From Bacteroidales bacterium (GTDB lineage: Bacteria; Bacteroidota; Bacteroidia; Bacteroidales; UBA932): DNA of 26,491 bases. The translations under genes were made by a program, and so were the position numbers. Of this stretch, positions 7,627-15,758 are shown piece by piece (the first letter of the stretch is position 1; each line of letters begins with the position of its first letter). The DNA lies in NCBI GenBank assembly GCA_017617475.1, contig JAFZWC010000004.1, positions 1 through 26,491 of the forward strand. Reading direction: 5' to 3'. The notes below the pieces were generated by a model, which did not search any database, was not told the origin of the DNA, and worked only from the letters and a program-made list of their open reading frames with translations.

Positions 7627-9599
7627 TACAGACTGGATTTCCAGATATAGGCCTTGGTTTCAGGATGAAGTGTCAGGTATTCCGCATAAGGGCCAATCTT
7701 GCGGCGCAGCCGGCCCACCAGGGCGCCCACGGAGTGGAGGTTGGCCAGAGGGTCGTCGCCCCAGAAGCGTTCCTGCAGTTCTATGCCGGGGATTTCCTGG
7801 TCAATGTTCTCCAGGAAGAGCTTGAGCAGGTCATACTCCGTACGGGAGAAGCTTACGGAGGCGCCGTCAATGGTGACTTGGCGCACGTCCGTATCCATGT
7901 GGAGCCCCTTGAACACAATACCGTTGCGGGGTACGCCCAGACGGGCTTCCACTACGTTCATCACGTAGTCGCCGGTTTTCTCGCATTCCCCTATCAGATC
8001 CATGTAAACCGTACCGTTGTTGTAGTCAAATACGTGGTTGTTCACATTCTCCAGGGTTTCCTGCTTGAGGCGGTTGCGGCAGGCGTTGATGCGTTTTTCA
8101 ACGTCCACTGACAGGGCAAAGGCGTCGTGGTATTCCTCCTTGTGCGCACTCAGGGCTGCATTCATGCGGGTGAGGGCTTCTTCTACCAGGGCGGTCATTT
8201 CGTCTCCGGCTGCCAGCTGTTCCGGCGTGAAAGCTATCTTGTTCTCCCGCTTGCGCTTGAGGATGCGGGCAATGTTGTAGAAGCTGTCGCCGATGGACTC
8301 CAGTTCCCCAATCTGACGCAGCATGGAGCGAATCTTCTCCTTGGTGCTGTCTGACAGATGGGCGTCTCCCACGTCTCCCAGGTAACGGGCTATCTCGTTC
8401 TCCATGCGGTCGCTCATGTCCTCTAGCTTGGCCACCCGGTCAAAGAGTTTGGCAAATTCCTCCTCCGAGGCTGTGTACATTTCCTTCACCACGCCAAACA
8501 TGTGCTGCATCTTCTCCCCAAAGACCACAATTTCTTTCTGGGCCTGGAACACGGAGATTTCCGGCGTCTTCATGATACCGCCACGGATATACTGGAGACG
8601 GACTTCGTCCTCTTCTTCCGTATTCTTGGGACGGATGATGGCGCAGACCAGTTTTTCAATCTGTGGAACAAACCAGATGAGCACGGCCGTATTCACCACG
8701 TTGAAAGCCGTATGGAACATGGCCAGCGCAAAGGATAACTGGGTGGGGCTTTGTTCTGCTGCGGTGGGATCCAGGCCCACGAAGCCGCAGACCATGCGCA
8801 CGAACGGGAAGAATACCGCCAGCACCCACAGCACGCCAAAGAGGTTGAACACCAGGTGGGCCAGAGCCGTGCGCCGTGCCTGGGTATTGGCCGACAGGGC
8901 CGCCAGGTTGGCCGTGACAGTGGTGCCTATGTTCTCACCCATGACCAGGGCAATACCCTGGAAGATGGTGATGGCCCCCGTAGAGCACAGCACCATGGTA
9001 ATAGCCATGAGCGCAGCAGAGCTCTGGGCAATGGCCGTGAGCACGGAGCCTATGAGCAGGAACAGCAGGATGGTGCCGTAATTGGTCTTGAAACTGGCAA
9101 AGAAATCCACCACGGCGGGGTTGTTGGCCAGGTCCATGTCATTGCCCGTCTCCTTGAGCATGGCCAGCGCAAAGAGCAGGAAAGACAGGCCGAAGAGGAA
9201 ATCTCCCACATAGCGGTGCTTCCCCAGCTGGATCAGGATGATGCCAATAAGGAAGGCCGGCCACACCAGGGTGGCAATGTTGAAGGAAAAACCTGCGCTC
9301 ATGATCCAGGCGCTCATGGTGGTGCCTATGTTGGCGCCCATGATGACGGAAATGGCCTGCCCCAGCGTCAGTAACGCGGCGTTCACAAAGGACACGGTCA
9401 TCACGGTGGTAGCGGCCGATGACTGGACGGCCACGGTGACCAGCGCACCGGTGGCCACGCCGGAGAGGCGGTTGGTGGTCATGGCGCCCAGGAGGTGACG
9501 GAGTTGCGGACCCGCCATTTTCTGGAGGGCTTCACTCATGACCTTCATGCCATAAATCAGGAGGGCAATGGAGCCCAGGAGTTTCAAGGCTATTAGCAT
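7626..9599 (-). CDS. Na+/phosphate cotransporter (NaPi-II/PhoU type) with C-terminal OmpR/PhoB-like winged helix
   Basis: The 657-residue product has three parts. Residues 1 to about 335 are a NaPi-II type membrane domain with the two inverted-repeat signatures QSSAATT and QSSAALM, and GANIGTT and GENIGTT. Residues about 370-555 are a cytoplasmic helical PhoU-like region (EIARYLGDVGD, LRQIGELESIGD). Residues about 560-657 read as an OmpR/PhoB effector domain: beta strands at VTIDGASVSF, a TEYDLLKLFLEN helix, the recognition-helix region SVGALVGRLRRKIG, and a terminal wing near ETKAYIW. The usual homologue ends after PhoU at about 550-570 residues. I chose the ATG at 9599 because a -7 box overlaps the longer N-terminus starting at 9632. 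It is the first gene of the arginine operon. Confidence 0.88.
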   Translation of the reverse strand: MLIALKLLGSIALLIYGMKVMSEALQKMAGPQLRHLLGAMTTNRLSGVATGALVTVAVQSSAATTVMTVSFVNAALLTLGQAISVIMGANIGTTMSAWIMSAGFSFNIATLVWPAFLIGIILIQLGKHRYVGDFLFGLSFLLFALAMLKETGNDMDLANNPAVVDFFASFKTNYGTILLFLLIGSVLTAIAQSSAALMAITMVLCSTGAITIFQGIALVMGENIGTTVTANLAALSANTQARRTALAHLVFNLFGVLWVLAVFFPFVRMVCGFVGLDPTAAEQSPTQLSFALAMFHTAFNVVNTAVLIWFVPQIEKLVCAIIRPKNTEEEDEVRLQYIRGGIMKTPEISVFQAQKEIVVFGEKMQHMFGVVKEMYTASEEEFAKLFDRVAKLEDMSDRMENEIARYLGDVGDAHLSDSTKEKIRSMLRQIGELESIGDSFYNIARILKRKRENKIAFTPEQLAAGDEMTALVEEALTRMNAALSAHKEEYHDAFALSVDVEKRINACRNRLKQETLENVNNHVFDYNNGTVYMDLIGECEKTGDYVMNVVEARLGVPRNGIVFKGLHMDTDVRQVTIDGASVSFSRTEYDLLKLFLENIDQEIPGIELQERFWGDDPLANLHSVGALVGRLRRKIGPYAEYLTLHPETKAYIWKSSL

Positions 9600-9619
9600 A
9601 CGGTTACAATTATATACTA

Positions 9620-9627
9620 CAAATATA
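9620..9627 (-). promoter_or_regulatory. Probable -7 box of the arginine operon promoter
   Basis: TATATTTG on the minus strand matches TAnnTTTG exactly and would start transcription near 9614, leaving a leader of about 15 nt before the ATG at 9599. No clear TTTG is found 19-21 bp upstream, so the promoter may be weak or activator-dependent. The site argues against the upstream ATG at 9632 as start. Confidence 0.45.
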
Positions 9628-9710
9628 AGCATAATCCGGCAATTTGCCTATATCCTTTCAAGCAGCCGGTGTCTATTCGGCCCAACGGCCGCAAAAATTT
9701 TTACAAAATA

Positions 9711-9741
9711 TTTGGAAGTATGAAAATATGTTGTACCTTTG
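9711..9741 (+). promoter_or_regulatory. Promoter of the outer-membrane barrel gene
   Basis: TTTG at 9711-9714 and TACCTTTG at 9734-9741 are separated by 19 bp, a full match to the Bacteroidetes primary promoter. Transcription should begin near 9748, about 24 nt before the ATG at 9772, so the in-frame TTG at 9739 cannot be the start. The roughly 170-bp gap 9600-9771 between divergent genes holds this promoter and that of the arginine operon. Confidence 0.75.
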
Positions 9742-9771
9742 CAGTATACTAATGAACTAATACACGCAATC

Positions 9772-12135
9772 ATGAAAAAGGTGATATTTGTTTGCATTAT
9801 GCTTCTTGCTGCCGTGGGCGCTTTTTCCAAGGGGAAGAATGACTGGAAGGGAAAGGTGGTGGACCAGAAAGGGGAACCTGTAGCCTACGCCAACGTGGCC
9901 GTGCTTTCCCGGGCCGACTCTACCGTAGTCTGCGGCGCCGTCACGGAAGAGGACGGTACCTTCAATATAGTTAGCAGTGAGACCGACGGCATCATGATGG
10001 TGGCCATGCTGGGCTATCGGACAGTTTATCTGTCCCCGGCAGACGGTGCGGTGATTACCCTCATGGACGACAGCACCATGCTGGAGGGCGCCGTAGCACA
10101 GGCCATCCTGCCCAAGACCAAGCTCACGGGGGAGGGCCTGCAGACCAATATCCGCGGCTCCGTGCTGGAAAATGCCGGCACCGCCAATGACGTGCTGGCC
10201 AAGACGCCGGGCGTAATCAGGGGACAAAATGGCCTGGAAGTGATTGGCAAGGGTTCTCCGCTGGTGTATATCAACGGCCGCAGGGTGACCGACGCCACGG
10301 AATTGGACCGCCTGCAAAGTAATGAGATTCAGAGCATTGAGGTCATCACCAACCCCGGGGCGCAGTACGGCGCCACCGTCCGGGCCGTTGTGCGCATCAA
10401 GACCATCAAGCGCCAGGGCGACGGCTTCGGCTTCAATTTCACCGCTTCGGACGCCCAGTCGCTCCGCCGGGCCGACTTCAACGACCCCGTTGCCAATGTA
10501 AACATGAATTACCGTACCGGCGGCGTGGACTTCTTTGCCGGCGTCAACTATGGCAAGCACAGTTTCCTGCAGATCAGCGATGCCGAAAAGGAAACCACCG
10601 GATCGCCGGTAATCAGGGATCAGGCCACCATTGATGCAATCGAGACGGACCGCAACCTGGGCGGCAATGCCGGCATCAACTGGCAGATTGCCGACAACCA
10701 TTTCGTGGGCGGAAAGGTGGAATGGGGCCGCGAATTGAGCGTGGCCGGCAGCACCACCATCCACGACAAAGTGAGCCGCGACGGTGAACTGCTGGACGAC
10801 ATCACCACCCTTACAGAGGACACCCTGGGCGAAAAAGCGCCCGTTGACCTGGGCGTTAATGTCTATTACAACGGTACCGTCGGCGGGAAGCTGAATATTG
10901 ACTTCAACGCCGACTACTACACCAGCACCCGGTCGGCGTTTTCCCGTTCCGACGAGACCAGTACAATGACGCACGATGCCAAGGTGAGCACTATGTCCGA
11001 CAGCCGGAACCGGCTGTATGCCACCAAGCTGGTCCTTTCCTATCCCATCTGGATGGGCCAGTTGCAAGTGGGGACGGAGGAGACCTTCTCCCGCCGGTCC
11101 GACGACTATACCCTTACCGGTATTCAGGCACCCGCTTCATCGGCCAGCGTGAAGGAGGACAATATTGCCGGTTTCGCCTCTTATGGCCTTTACCTGCCCA
11201 AAGTGGGTCAAATGAGTGCAGGAGTACGTTATGAACATGTGAACTACCTTTATGAGGATGCCCTGGCTCCGCAGAACAACATTACCCGTTCCTACGGGAA
11301 CTGGTTCCCCACGCTGTCCTATGCCAATGCCTTCGGCCCGGTGCAGGTGCTCCTGAACTACAGCGCCAAGACACTCCGCCCGAGCTTCTCCCATCTTTCC
11401 AGCGCCATCCGTTACAACAGCCGTTACATCTGGCAGAGCGGAAACGCCGCCCTGCAGCCGCAGACCATGCACGATGTGGGCCTGACAACCGTGTGGAAGT
11501 TTATCACGGTGGGTGTGAACTACACCCGCGTGAACGACGCTATCGTAACCTGGTCCTACCCGTATAATGACGAGGGCGTGATGCTGGTGCAACCCCGCAA
11601 CCTGGACGTTCCTTTCCGCCAGATGTCGGTTTTTGTGAACCTGACGCCCACCATTGGCCCGCTCACGTTGAATTACACTTTCGTAGCCCAGCCGCAATGG
11701 CTCACCATTAATGCTCCCGACCCCAGCCAGCCTTCCGGTTTCCGGGAAACTTCCTTCAACGACAAGCCCCTTTTCGTGGCCCAACTGTTCAACACCCTGC
11801 GTCTGAAAGGCGGCTGGCAGCTGGAACTGGGCGGAGAGGTTTACAGCCGCGGCTATACGGAGAACATTTACTTGACCAATGTCTATTTCAACCTCACGGC
11901 CGCCGTGCAGAAGAGTTTCCTCAAGGACGGCTCCCTGGTGCTGCGCCTGGAAGGGGCGGACCTGGCGGGGATGGCCCACAACGACATTGCCACCGACTTC
12001 GGCAACTACAACGTATGGCAGACCAATATCATGAACACCCAGAAAATCAAGTTCACCATCCGCTACAGTTTCAACACCGCCCAGAGCAAGTACCGTGGCA
12101 CCGGTGCCGGTCAGGACAGCAAGGGACGAATGTAG
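9772..12135 (+). CDS. Outer-membrane beta-barrel protein (CarboxypepD_reg plus OMP_b-brl_3 type)
   Basis: The 787-residue protein begins with a Sec signal peptide (MKKVIFVCIMLLAAVGAFS). A carboxypeptidase-regulatory-like beta sandwich follows (KGKVVDQKGEPVAYANVAV, about residues 25-95). A short plug-like domain comes next (VLENAGTANDVLAKTPGV, then LVYINGRRV and IQSIEVITNPGAQY, about 120-215), and the rest is a long aromatic-alternating beta-barrel ending in FTIRYSFNTAQSKY. This matches the outer_membrane_beta-barrel family (PF14905 type) of Bacteroidetes, related to TonB-dependent receptors; no TonB box was identified. It has its own promoter. Substrate is unknown, and no SusD partner follows. 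The start at 9772 is supported by the signal peptide and the promoter position. Confidence 0.88.
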   Translation: MKKVIFVCIMLLAAVGAFSKGKNDWKGKVVDQKGEPVAYANVAVLSRADSTVVCGAVTEEDGTFNIVSSETDGIMMVAMLGYRTVYLSPADGAVITLMDDSTMLEGAVAQAILPKTKLTGEGLQTNIRGSVLENAGTANDVLAKTPGVIRGQNGLEVIGKGSPLVYINGRRVTDATELDRLQSNEIQSIEVITNPGAQYGATVRAVVRIKTIKRQGDGFGFNFTASDAQSLRRADFNDPVANVNMNYRTGGVDFFAGVNYGKHSFLQISDAEKETTGSPVIRDQATIDAIETDRNLGGNAGINWQIADNHFVGGKVEWGRELSVAGSTTIHDKVSRDGELLDDITTLTEDTLGEKAPVDLGVNVYYNGTVGGKLNIDFNADYYTSTRSAFSRSDETSTMTHDAKVSTMSDSRNRLYATKLVLSYPIWMGQLQVGTEETFSRRSDDYTLTGIQAPASSASVKEDNIAGFASYGLYLPKVGQMSAGVRYEHVNYLYEDALAPQNNITRSYGNWFPTLSYANAFGPVQVLLNYSAKTLRPSFSHLSSAIRYNSRYIWQSGNAALQPQTMHDVGLTTVWKFITVGVNYTRVNDAIVTWSYPYNDEGVMLVQPRNLDVPFRQMSVFVNLTPTIGPLTLNYTFVAQPQWLTINAPDPSQPSGFRETSFNDKPLFVAQLFNTLRLKGGWQLELGGEVYSRGYTENIYLTNVYFNLTAAVQKSFLKDGSLVLRLEGADLAGMAHNDIATDFGNYNVWQTNIMNTQKIKFTIRYSFNTAQSKYRGTGAGQDSKGRM

Positions 12136-12147
12136 CGGGAAAATGAT

Positions 12148-12155
12148 TATCTTTG
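12148..12155 (+). promoter_or_regulatory. Possible -7 box upstream of the acyltransferase operon
   Basis: TATCTTTG matches TAnnTTTG exactly and sits 15 bp before the ATG at 12171. No TTTG lies 19-21 bp upstream, which falls inside the end of the preceding gene. It may supply transcription to the six-gene run independently of the beta-barrel gene. Confidence 0.45.
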
Positions 12156-12170
12156 CAAAAAGCAGTAATC

Positions 12171-13274
12171 ATGAGGACAAGGAAACTATGGATGGACAAC
12201 CTGCGCTGGGTAACGGTGCTCCTGGTGCTATTGTATCACGTCTTTTATTTCTATAATAACAAAGGGGTATTCGGCGGAATAGGCGGGTTTGGCGACGGTC
12301 CGCAGTACCAGGACGTGGTCATGTACATCCTTTACCCCTGGTTCATGCCGCTGCTTTTCCTGCTGGCGGGCATCAGCGCCAGATATGCCCTTGAGAACCA
12401 TTCGGCAAAGGAGTGGTTCAAGGCCCGTACCCGGAAGCTGCTGGTTCCTGGTACTATCGGCCTGTTTGTGTTTCAGTGGATGGTGGGCTATTTCAATACG
12501 GCAACGGCGGCAAATGAGGAGCTCCTCCATGTGACCGGCATAGCCAGGTATATCATGTGGTCAATCAGCGGCATCGGCCCGCTCTGGTTCGTCCAGCTGC
12601 TGTGGCTGTTAAGCCTCGTGCTGCTGCTGGTGCGGGCGCTGGACCGCAATGACAGGTTCTGGGCCTGGTGCGGCAAGGCAAATATTGTGTGGGTTATCCT
12701 CCTTGGCGTCCTGTTCTGGGCAGGGGAGCAGACCCTCATCCGCAATCCCCGTCCGGAAAGCCCGGACGGCCTGCTGAACCTGTATAAGCCCCTGTTCTAC
12801 ATAGTTCCTTTCCTCCTGGGTTACTTTGTCTTCTCGCATGATGAAGTTCAGGAAAAGGTGAAGAACGCATGGCTTCCGCTGGTGGCTTGCGCCGTGGTTG
12901 CGGGCGGTATCCTGATTGGCACAAGCTTCGGCCAGGATAATACTTCCCCGCAGTACCTGTGCAGTCCTTTGAATTGCATCTACGGCTGGCTGGCGTGCCT
13001 GGCGCTCATGGGCTGGTTTCAGGCTAAGTTTGACAGGACGGGCAAGTTTGCGGCATACATGACCAGAAGCAGCTTCGGCCTCTATGTAGTCCATTATCTG
13101 GTGGTGGCCAGTCTGGGATACATGATGAAAGTCTATACCCAACTTCCTCCAGTGGCCATTTATATCATACTCATCGTTGCGGTATTCACCCTTTCCCCGC
13201 TCCTGTATGAGATTCTGCACCGTATCCCGTTCGTGCGCTGGTGTGTGTTTGGTGAAAAGAAAGTCCGGTCATGA
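12171..13274 (+). CDS. Membrane acyltransferase (acyltransferase 3 family)
   Basis: This 367-residue integral membrane protein has about ten hydrophobic helices. Its N-terminus (WMDNLRWVTVLLVLLYHVFYF) has the catalytic-type His of acyltransferase-3 enzymes in the first helix (LLYHVF), followed by the MPLLFLLAGISARYAL segment typical of the family. Such enzymes O-acylate sugars, glucans or lipids at the inner membrane. The acceptor here is unknown. I start at ATG 12171 because the TTG at 12153 lies inside the -7 box. Its end overlaps the next gene by 4 bp (ATGA), so the two are translationally coupled. Confidence 0.85.
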   Translation: MRTRKLWMDNLRWVTVLLVLLYHVFYFYNNKGVFGGIGGFGDGPQYQDVVMYILYPWFMPLLFLLAGISARYALENHSAKEWFKARTRKLLVPGTIGLFVFQWMVGYFNTATAANEELLHVTGIARYIMWSISGIGPLWFVQLLWLLSLVLLLVRALDRNDRFWAWCGKANIVWVILLGVLFWAGEQTLIRNPRPESPDGLLNLYKPLFYIVPFLLGYFVFSHDEVQEKVKNAWLPLVACAVVAGGILIGTSFGQDNTSPQYLCSPLNCIYGWLACLALMGWFQAKFDRTGKFAAYMTRSSFGLYVVHYLVVASLGYMMKVYTQLPPVAIYIILIVAVFTLSPLLYEILHRIPFVRWCVFGEKKVRS

Positions 13275-14179
13275 GTATTTCCGCCTGGTTGAAACCCAAG
13301 CTGCGTCTGTGGGCCATTTACAATGAACTGGGGTATATTCCCTGGCACAAACCGCGCAAGCCCCGCAAGCCGCGTAAGGCCCGCAAGCAGCGGGACGGCG
13401 TATACATGGGAACCCGTGAAGCCATTATCCCCTTCCTGAACAACGACACCAAGCGCACCTTCGCCCACCTGCTGCTCCGTCCCGGGTATATGATGCGGGA
13501 CTATATCCTGCGGGGTCAGCATGAACGTTACCTGGCACCGTTCACCGCCCTGCTGGTGTTCTATTCGGTCTTTACGCTCATAGTAGCTGTGGTAAATCCG
13601 GAGACCGCCAGGTCCTCCCTGGCCGACAAACTGATCAACGAGTTTGATACGCTCAAGGTCGAGGTGGACAGTGTGGCTAATACAAAAGCGATGGACAAAG
13701 CCAATTCCATCCTGCTAACCATGCGGCAGACCTTCCTCATTACCCGTTATGATATGCATCCGGAGGAAGTCAACGCTCCATGGAAAGCTTCCGTTGCCGC
13801 CGTTGAGGGGGCTATGCGCAGCAAGGGTATTCCGCTCTTTCTGGGGAATTTCCTGCTCCTGTGGATGACCTTGGCGTGGGTCCTGCGCAAGCAGGGAATC
13901 AACTTATCTGGCGCGGCGGCGGCATCGGCCTATGTGCTTTGCCAGTTCTGTATTTTTATGTTCCTGGCGCTGCTGCTGTCCCTGGGGCGGAATACAGATC
14001 TGGGGATGCTGCTCATGGCCGTGTTGCTGTATATTGATTATCGGCAACTGCTGGGGGTGGGGCGAAAACAAGCTATTAAGCTCATCATCCGCACCGGCCT
14101 GGCCTGTCTGCTCATCCTGGTCGTTTTCTACGTGCTGCTGTTTACCGGCATGGCCGTGGTAGGCGCTTTGAGGGCTTAA
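13271..14179 (+). CDS. DUF3667 family membrane protein
   Basis: This 302-residue protein resembles the DUF3667 family of Bacteroidetes. It has a soluble N-terminus containing REAIIPFLNNDTKRTFAHLLLRPGYMMRDYILRGQHERYLAPFTALLVF, followed by a membrane helix, a soluble segment of about 90 residues and three to four C-terminal membrane helices. Family members often begin with a zinc-ribbon. Here that is absent and replaced by a basic Lys-Pro-Arg repeat (residues 27-41, K-P-R three times then K-A-R). Function is unknown. It overlaps the acyltransferase gene by 4 bp, and the CDF gene begins 2 bp after its stop. Confidence 0.75.
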   Translation: MSISAWLKPKLRLWAIYNELGYIPWHKPRKPRKPRKARKQRDGVYMGTREAIIPFLNNDTKRTFAHLLLRPGYMMRDYILRGQHERYLAPFTALLVFYSVFTLIVAVVNPETARSSLADKLINEFDTLKVEVDSVANTKAMDKANSILLTMRQTFLITRYDMHPEEVNAPWKASVAAVEGAMRSKGIPLFLGNFLLLWMTLAWVLRKQGINLSGAAAASAYVLCQFCIFMFLALLLSLGRNTDLGMLLMAVLLYIDYRQLLGVGRKQAIKLIIRTGLACLLILVVFYVLLFTGMAVVGALRA

Positions 14180-14181
14180 GT

Positions 14182-15066
14182 ATGGGAAGGGAACGGGAAC
14201 TCATAAAGGTGACGCTTGTGGGAAGCATCGGCAATCTGGTGCTGCTCACCTTCAAGTTTGTGGCGGGAATCGTGGGGCATAGCGCCGCCATGGTGGCCGA
14301 CGCCGTCCATTCCCTCTCAGACTTTGTCACGGACCTTATTGTGCTGGTGTTCGTGCGCATTGGCGCCAAGCCGCAGGACGCATCCCATGACTACGGCCAT
14401 GGCAAGTTTGAGACGCTGGCTACGCTGTTTGTGGCACTGGCGCTGGTAGGGGCCGCTATTGGCATCATTGTTTCCGGCGCCGTGAAGTTTGCCCGATGGC
14501 TCCAGGGTGAGGCGCTGGAGATGCCCGGCGCCCTGGCCCTCTGGGCGGCGCTGCTGTCCATCCTGGTGAAGGAAGTCCTGTTCCGCTATACCCTCAGGGC
14601 AGGCCGACGGGAGGATTCTCCCGCCGTGGTGGCCAACGCCTGGCATCATCGCAGTGACGCGCTTTCTTCCATCGGCGCGGCTGTGGGCATTGGCGGAGCC
14701 CTGTTGCTGGGACCCAAGTGGGCCGTCCTGGACCCGCTGGCTTCCATTGTAGTGGGCGCCATGCTGGTCAAAGTGGCCTGGGACCTGCTCAAAGTGAGCA
14801 CTGGGGAACTCACGGACAGTTCCCTTCCGGAAGAGACCGAGCGGGAGATTGAGTCCATTATTTGCAGTCAGCCTCAGGTGAAGGAACCGCACAACCTGCG
14901 CACCCGCCGCATAGGCAACCGCATTGCCATAGAAGCCCACGTGCGCATGAACGGAGACATGAGCCTGCGGGAAGCGCATGAGATAGTGAGTTCAATTGAA
15001 CATGCGCTCAAGGACCGTTTTGGGCGGGGTACGCTGGTTACCATTCACATGGAACCTGAAAAATAA
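14182..15066 (+). CDS. Cation diffusion facilitator family metal exporter
   Basis: This 294-residue CDF protein exports divalent metal by proton antiport at the inner membrane. The transmembrane metal site shows HxxxD in helix 2 (H43, D47 in VHSLSDFVTD) and HxxxD in helix 5 (H155, D159 in AWHHRSDALSS). That pattern is common in Zn/Cd-type CDFs. The HDYGHGKFETL loop after helix 2 is typical. A C-terminal cytoplasmic ferredoxin-like dimer domain (about 205-294) ends with VTIHMEP. The start 2 bp after the DUF3667 stop indicates an operon. Zinc is the likeliest substrate from motif, but iron or manganese cannot be excluded. Confidence 0.92.
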   Translation: MGRERELIKVTLVGSIGNLVLLTFKFVAGIVGHSAAMVADAVHSLSDFVTDLIVLVFVRIGAKPQDASHDYGHGKFETLATLFVALALVGAAIGIIVSGAVKFARWLQGEALEMPGALALWAALLSILVKEVLFRYTLRAGRREDSPAVVANAWHHRSDALSSIGAAVGIGGALLLGPKWAVLDPLASIVVGAMLVKVAWDLLKVSTGELTDSSLPEETEREIESIICSQPQVKEPHNLRTRRIGNRIAIEAHVRMNGDMSLREAHEIVSSIEHALKDRFGRGTLVTIHMEPEK

Positions 15067-15082
15067 CTTACAACAAGAAGAT

Positions 15083-15754
15083 ATGAAAAGAATCCTTATC
15101 CTTGTAGCCTCTGTCCTCTTGCTTGCCCTGCCTTTCGGGGCTGGCGCACAGGATACCAACGGCCTTCCACCGGAGGTGTATTACCTGTTGCCGTCTTTCA
15201 GCACTGGAACGGTTTATTTTAAGGGGAAGGCCCCGGCCGAAGGGGAACTGAATATTTGTGCGCTGGACCACAAGCTCCGCTTCATTGAACCGGGGACCGG
15301 AAGGGAACTGGAAGTAATCAATGTAGATGAGGTGGTCATGGTGTATATTGACGGCATCCGTTTTCTCAGGTACAAAGAAGCCTTCTACCGCCAGTATCCT
15401 GTTTCCATGGATATGGGGGTGGCCCTCAAACGGGATGTGAAAGACATGCGCAAAGTCAGGAAAGGAGCCTACGGAAACGCCGCCAATTCCAGTGCCGTCC
15501 ATCAGGGCTCATGGACGCTGTATACGGATGACCTGCCTTATCAGGTCAGCAGTGATAAAGTGGAATATGACATTGATGAACGCGTTTACCTGTATAAGGG
15601 AAACGAGGTGTACACTTTCACCAAGGCCAATCTCCGCAAGCTTCTTCCGGAGAAAAAGGCGGTCATAGATGCCTGGTTCAAAGGGCCACATACCCTCCCG
15701 GAAAATGCCCAGGAGGCTGTGGAGCTATTGGACAGCTGGATGAAAGCCAATTAG
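15083..15754 (+). CDS. Secreted protein of unknown function
   Basis: This 223-residue protein has a clear Sec signal peptide (MKRILILVASVLLLALPFGAGAQ) and is probably periplasmic or outer-membrane associated. I recognise no family. The mature part is beta-rich with a charged middle segment (ALKRDVKDMRKVRKGAYG). Near the C-terminus it has YLYKGNEVYTFTKANLRKLLPEKKAVIDAWFK, a layout seen in some Bacteroidales periplasmic proteins. I start at ATG 15083, 16 bp after the CDF stop; the longer frame from 14996 overlaps the CDF gene and is rejected. The NhaC-type gene begins 4 bp after its stop. Confidence 0.8.
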   Translation: MKRILILVASVLLLALPFGAGAQDTNGLPPEVYYLLPSFSTGTVYFKGKAPAEGELNICALDHKLRFIEPGTGRELEVINVDEVVMVYIDGIRFLRYKEAFYRQYPVSMDMGVALKRDVKDMRKVRKGAYGNAANSSAVHQGSWTLYTDDLPYQVSSDKVEYDIDERVYLYKGNEVYTFTKANLRKLLPEKKAVIDAWFKGPHTLPENAQEAVELLDSWMKAN

Positions 15755-15758
15755 TCTT

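Noticed and set aside
9600..9632. Longer start for the phosphate transporter (ATG at 9632)
   Set aside because: The predicted -7 box lies inside this extension, and the added residues do not resemble the family N-terminus.
9757..11067. 436-codon minus-strand frame opposite the outer-membrane barrel gene
   Set aside because: It is an antisense shadow; the plus-strand frame has a promoter, signal peptide and recognisable domains.
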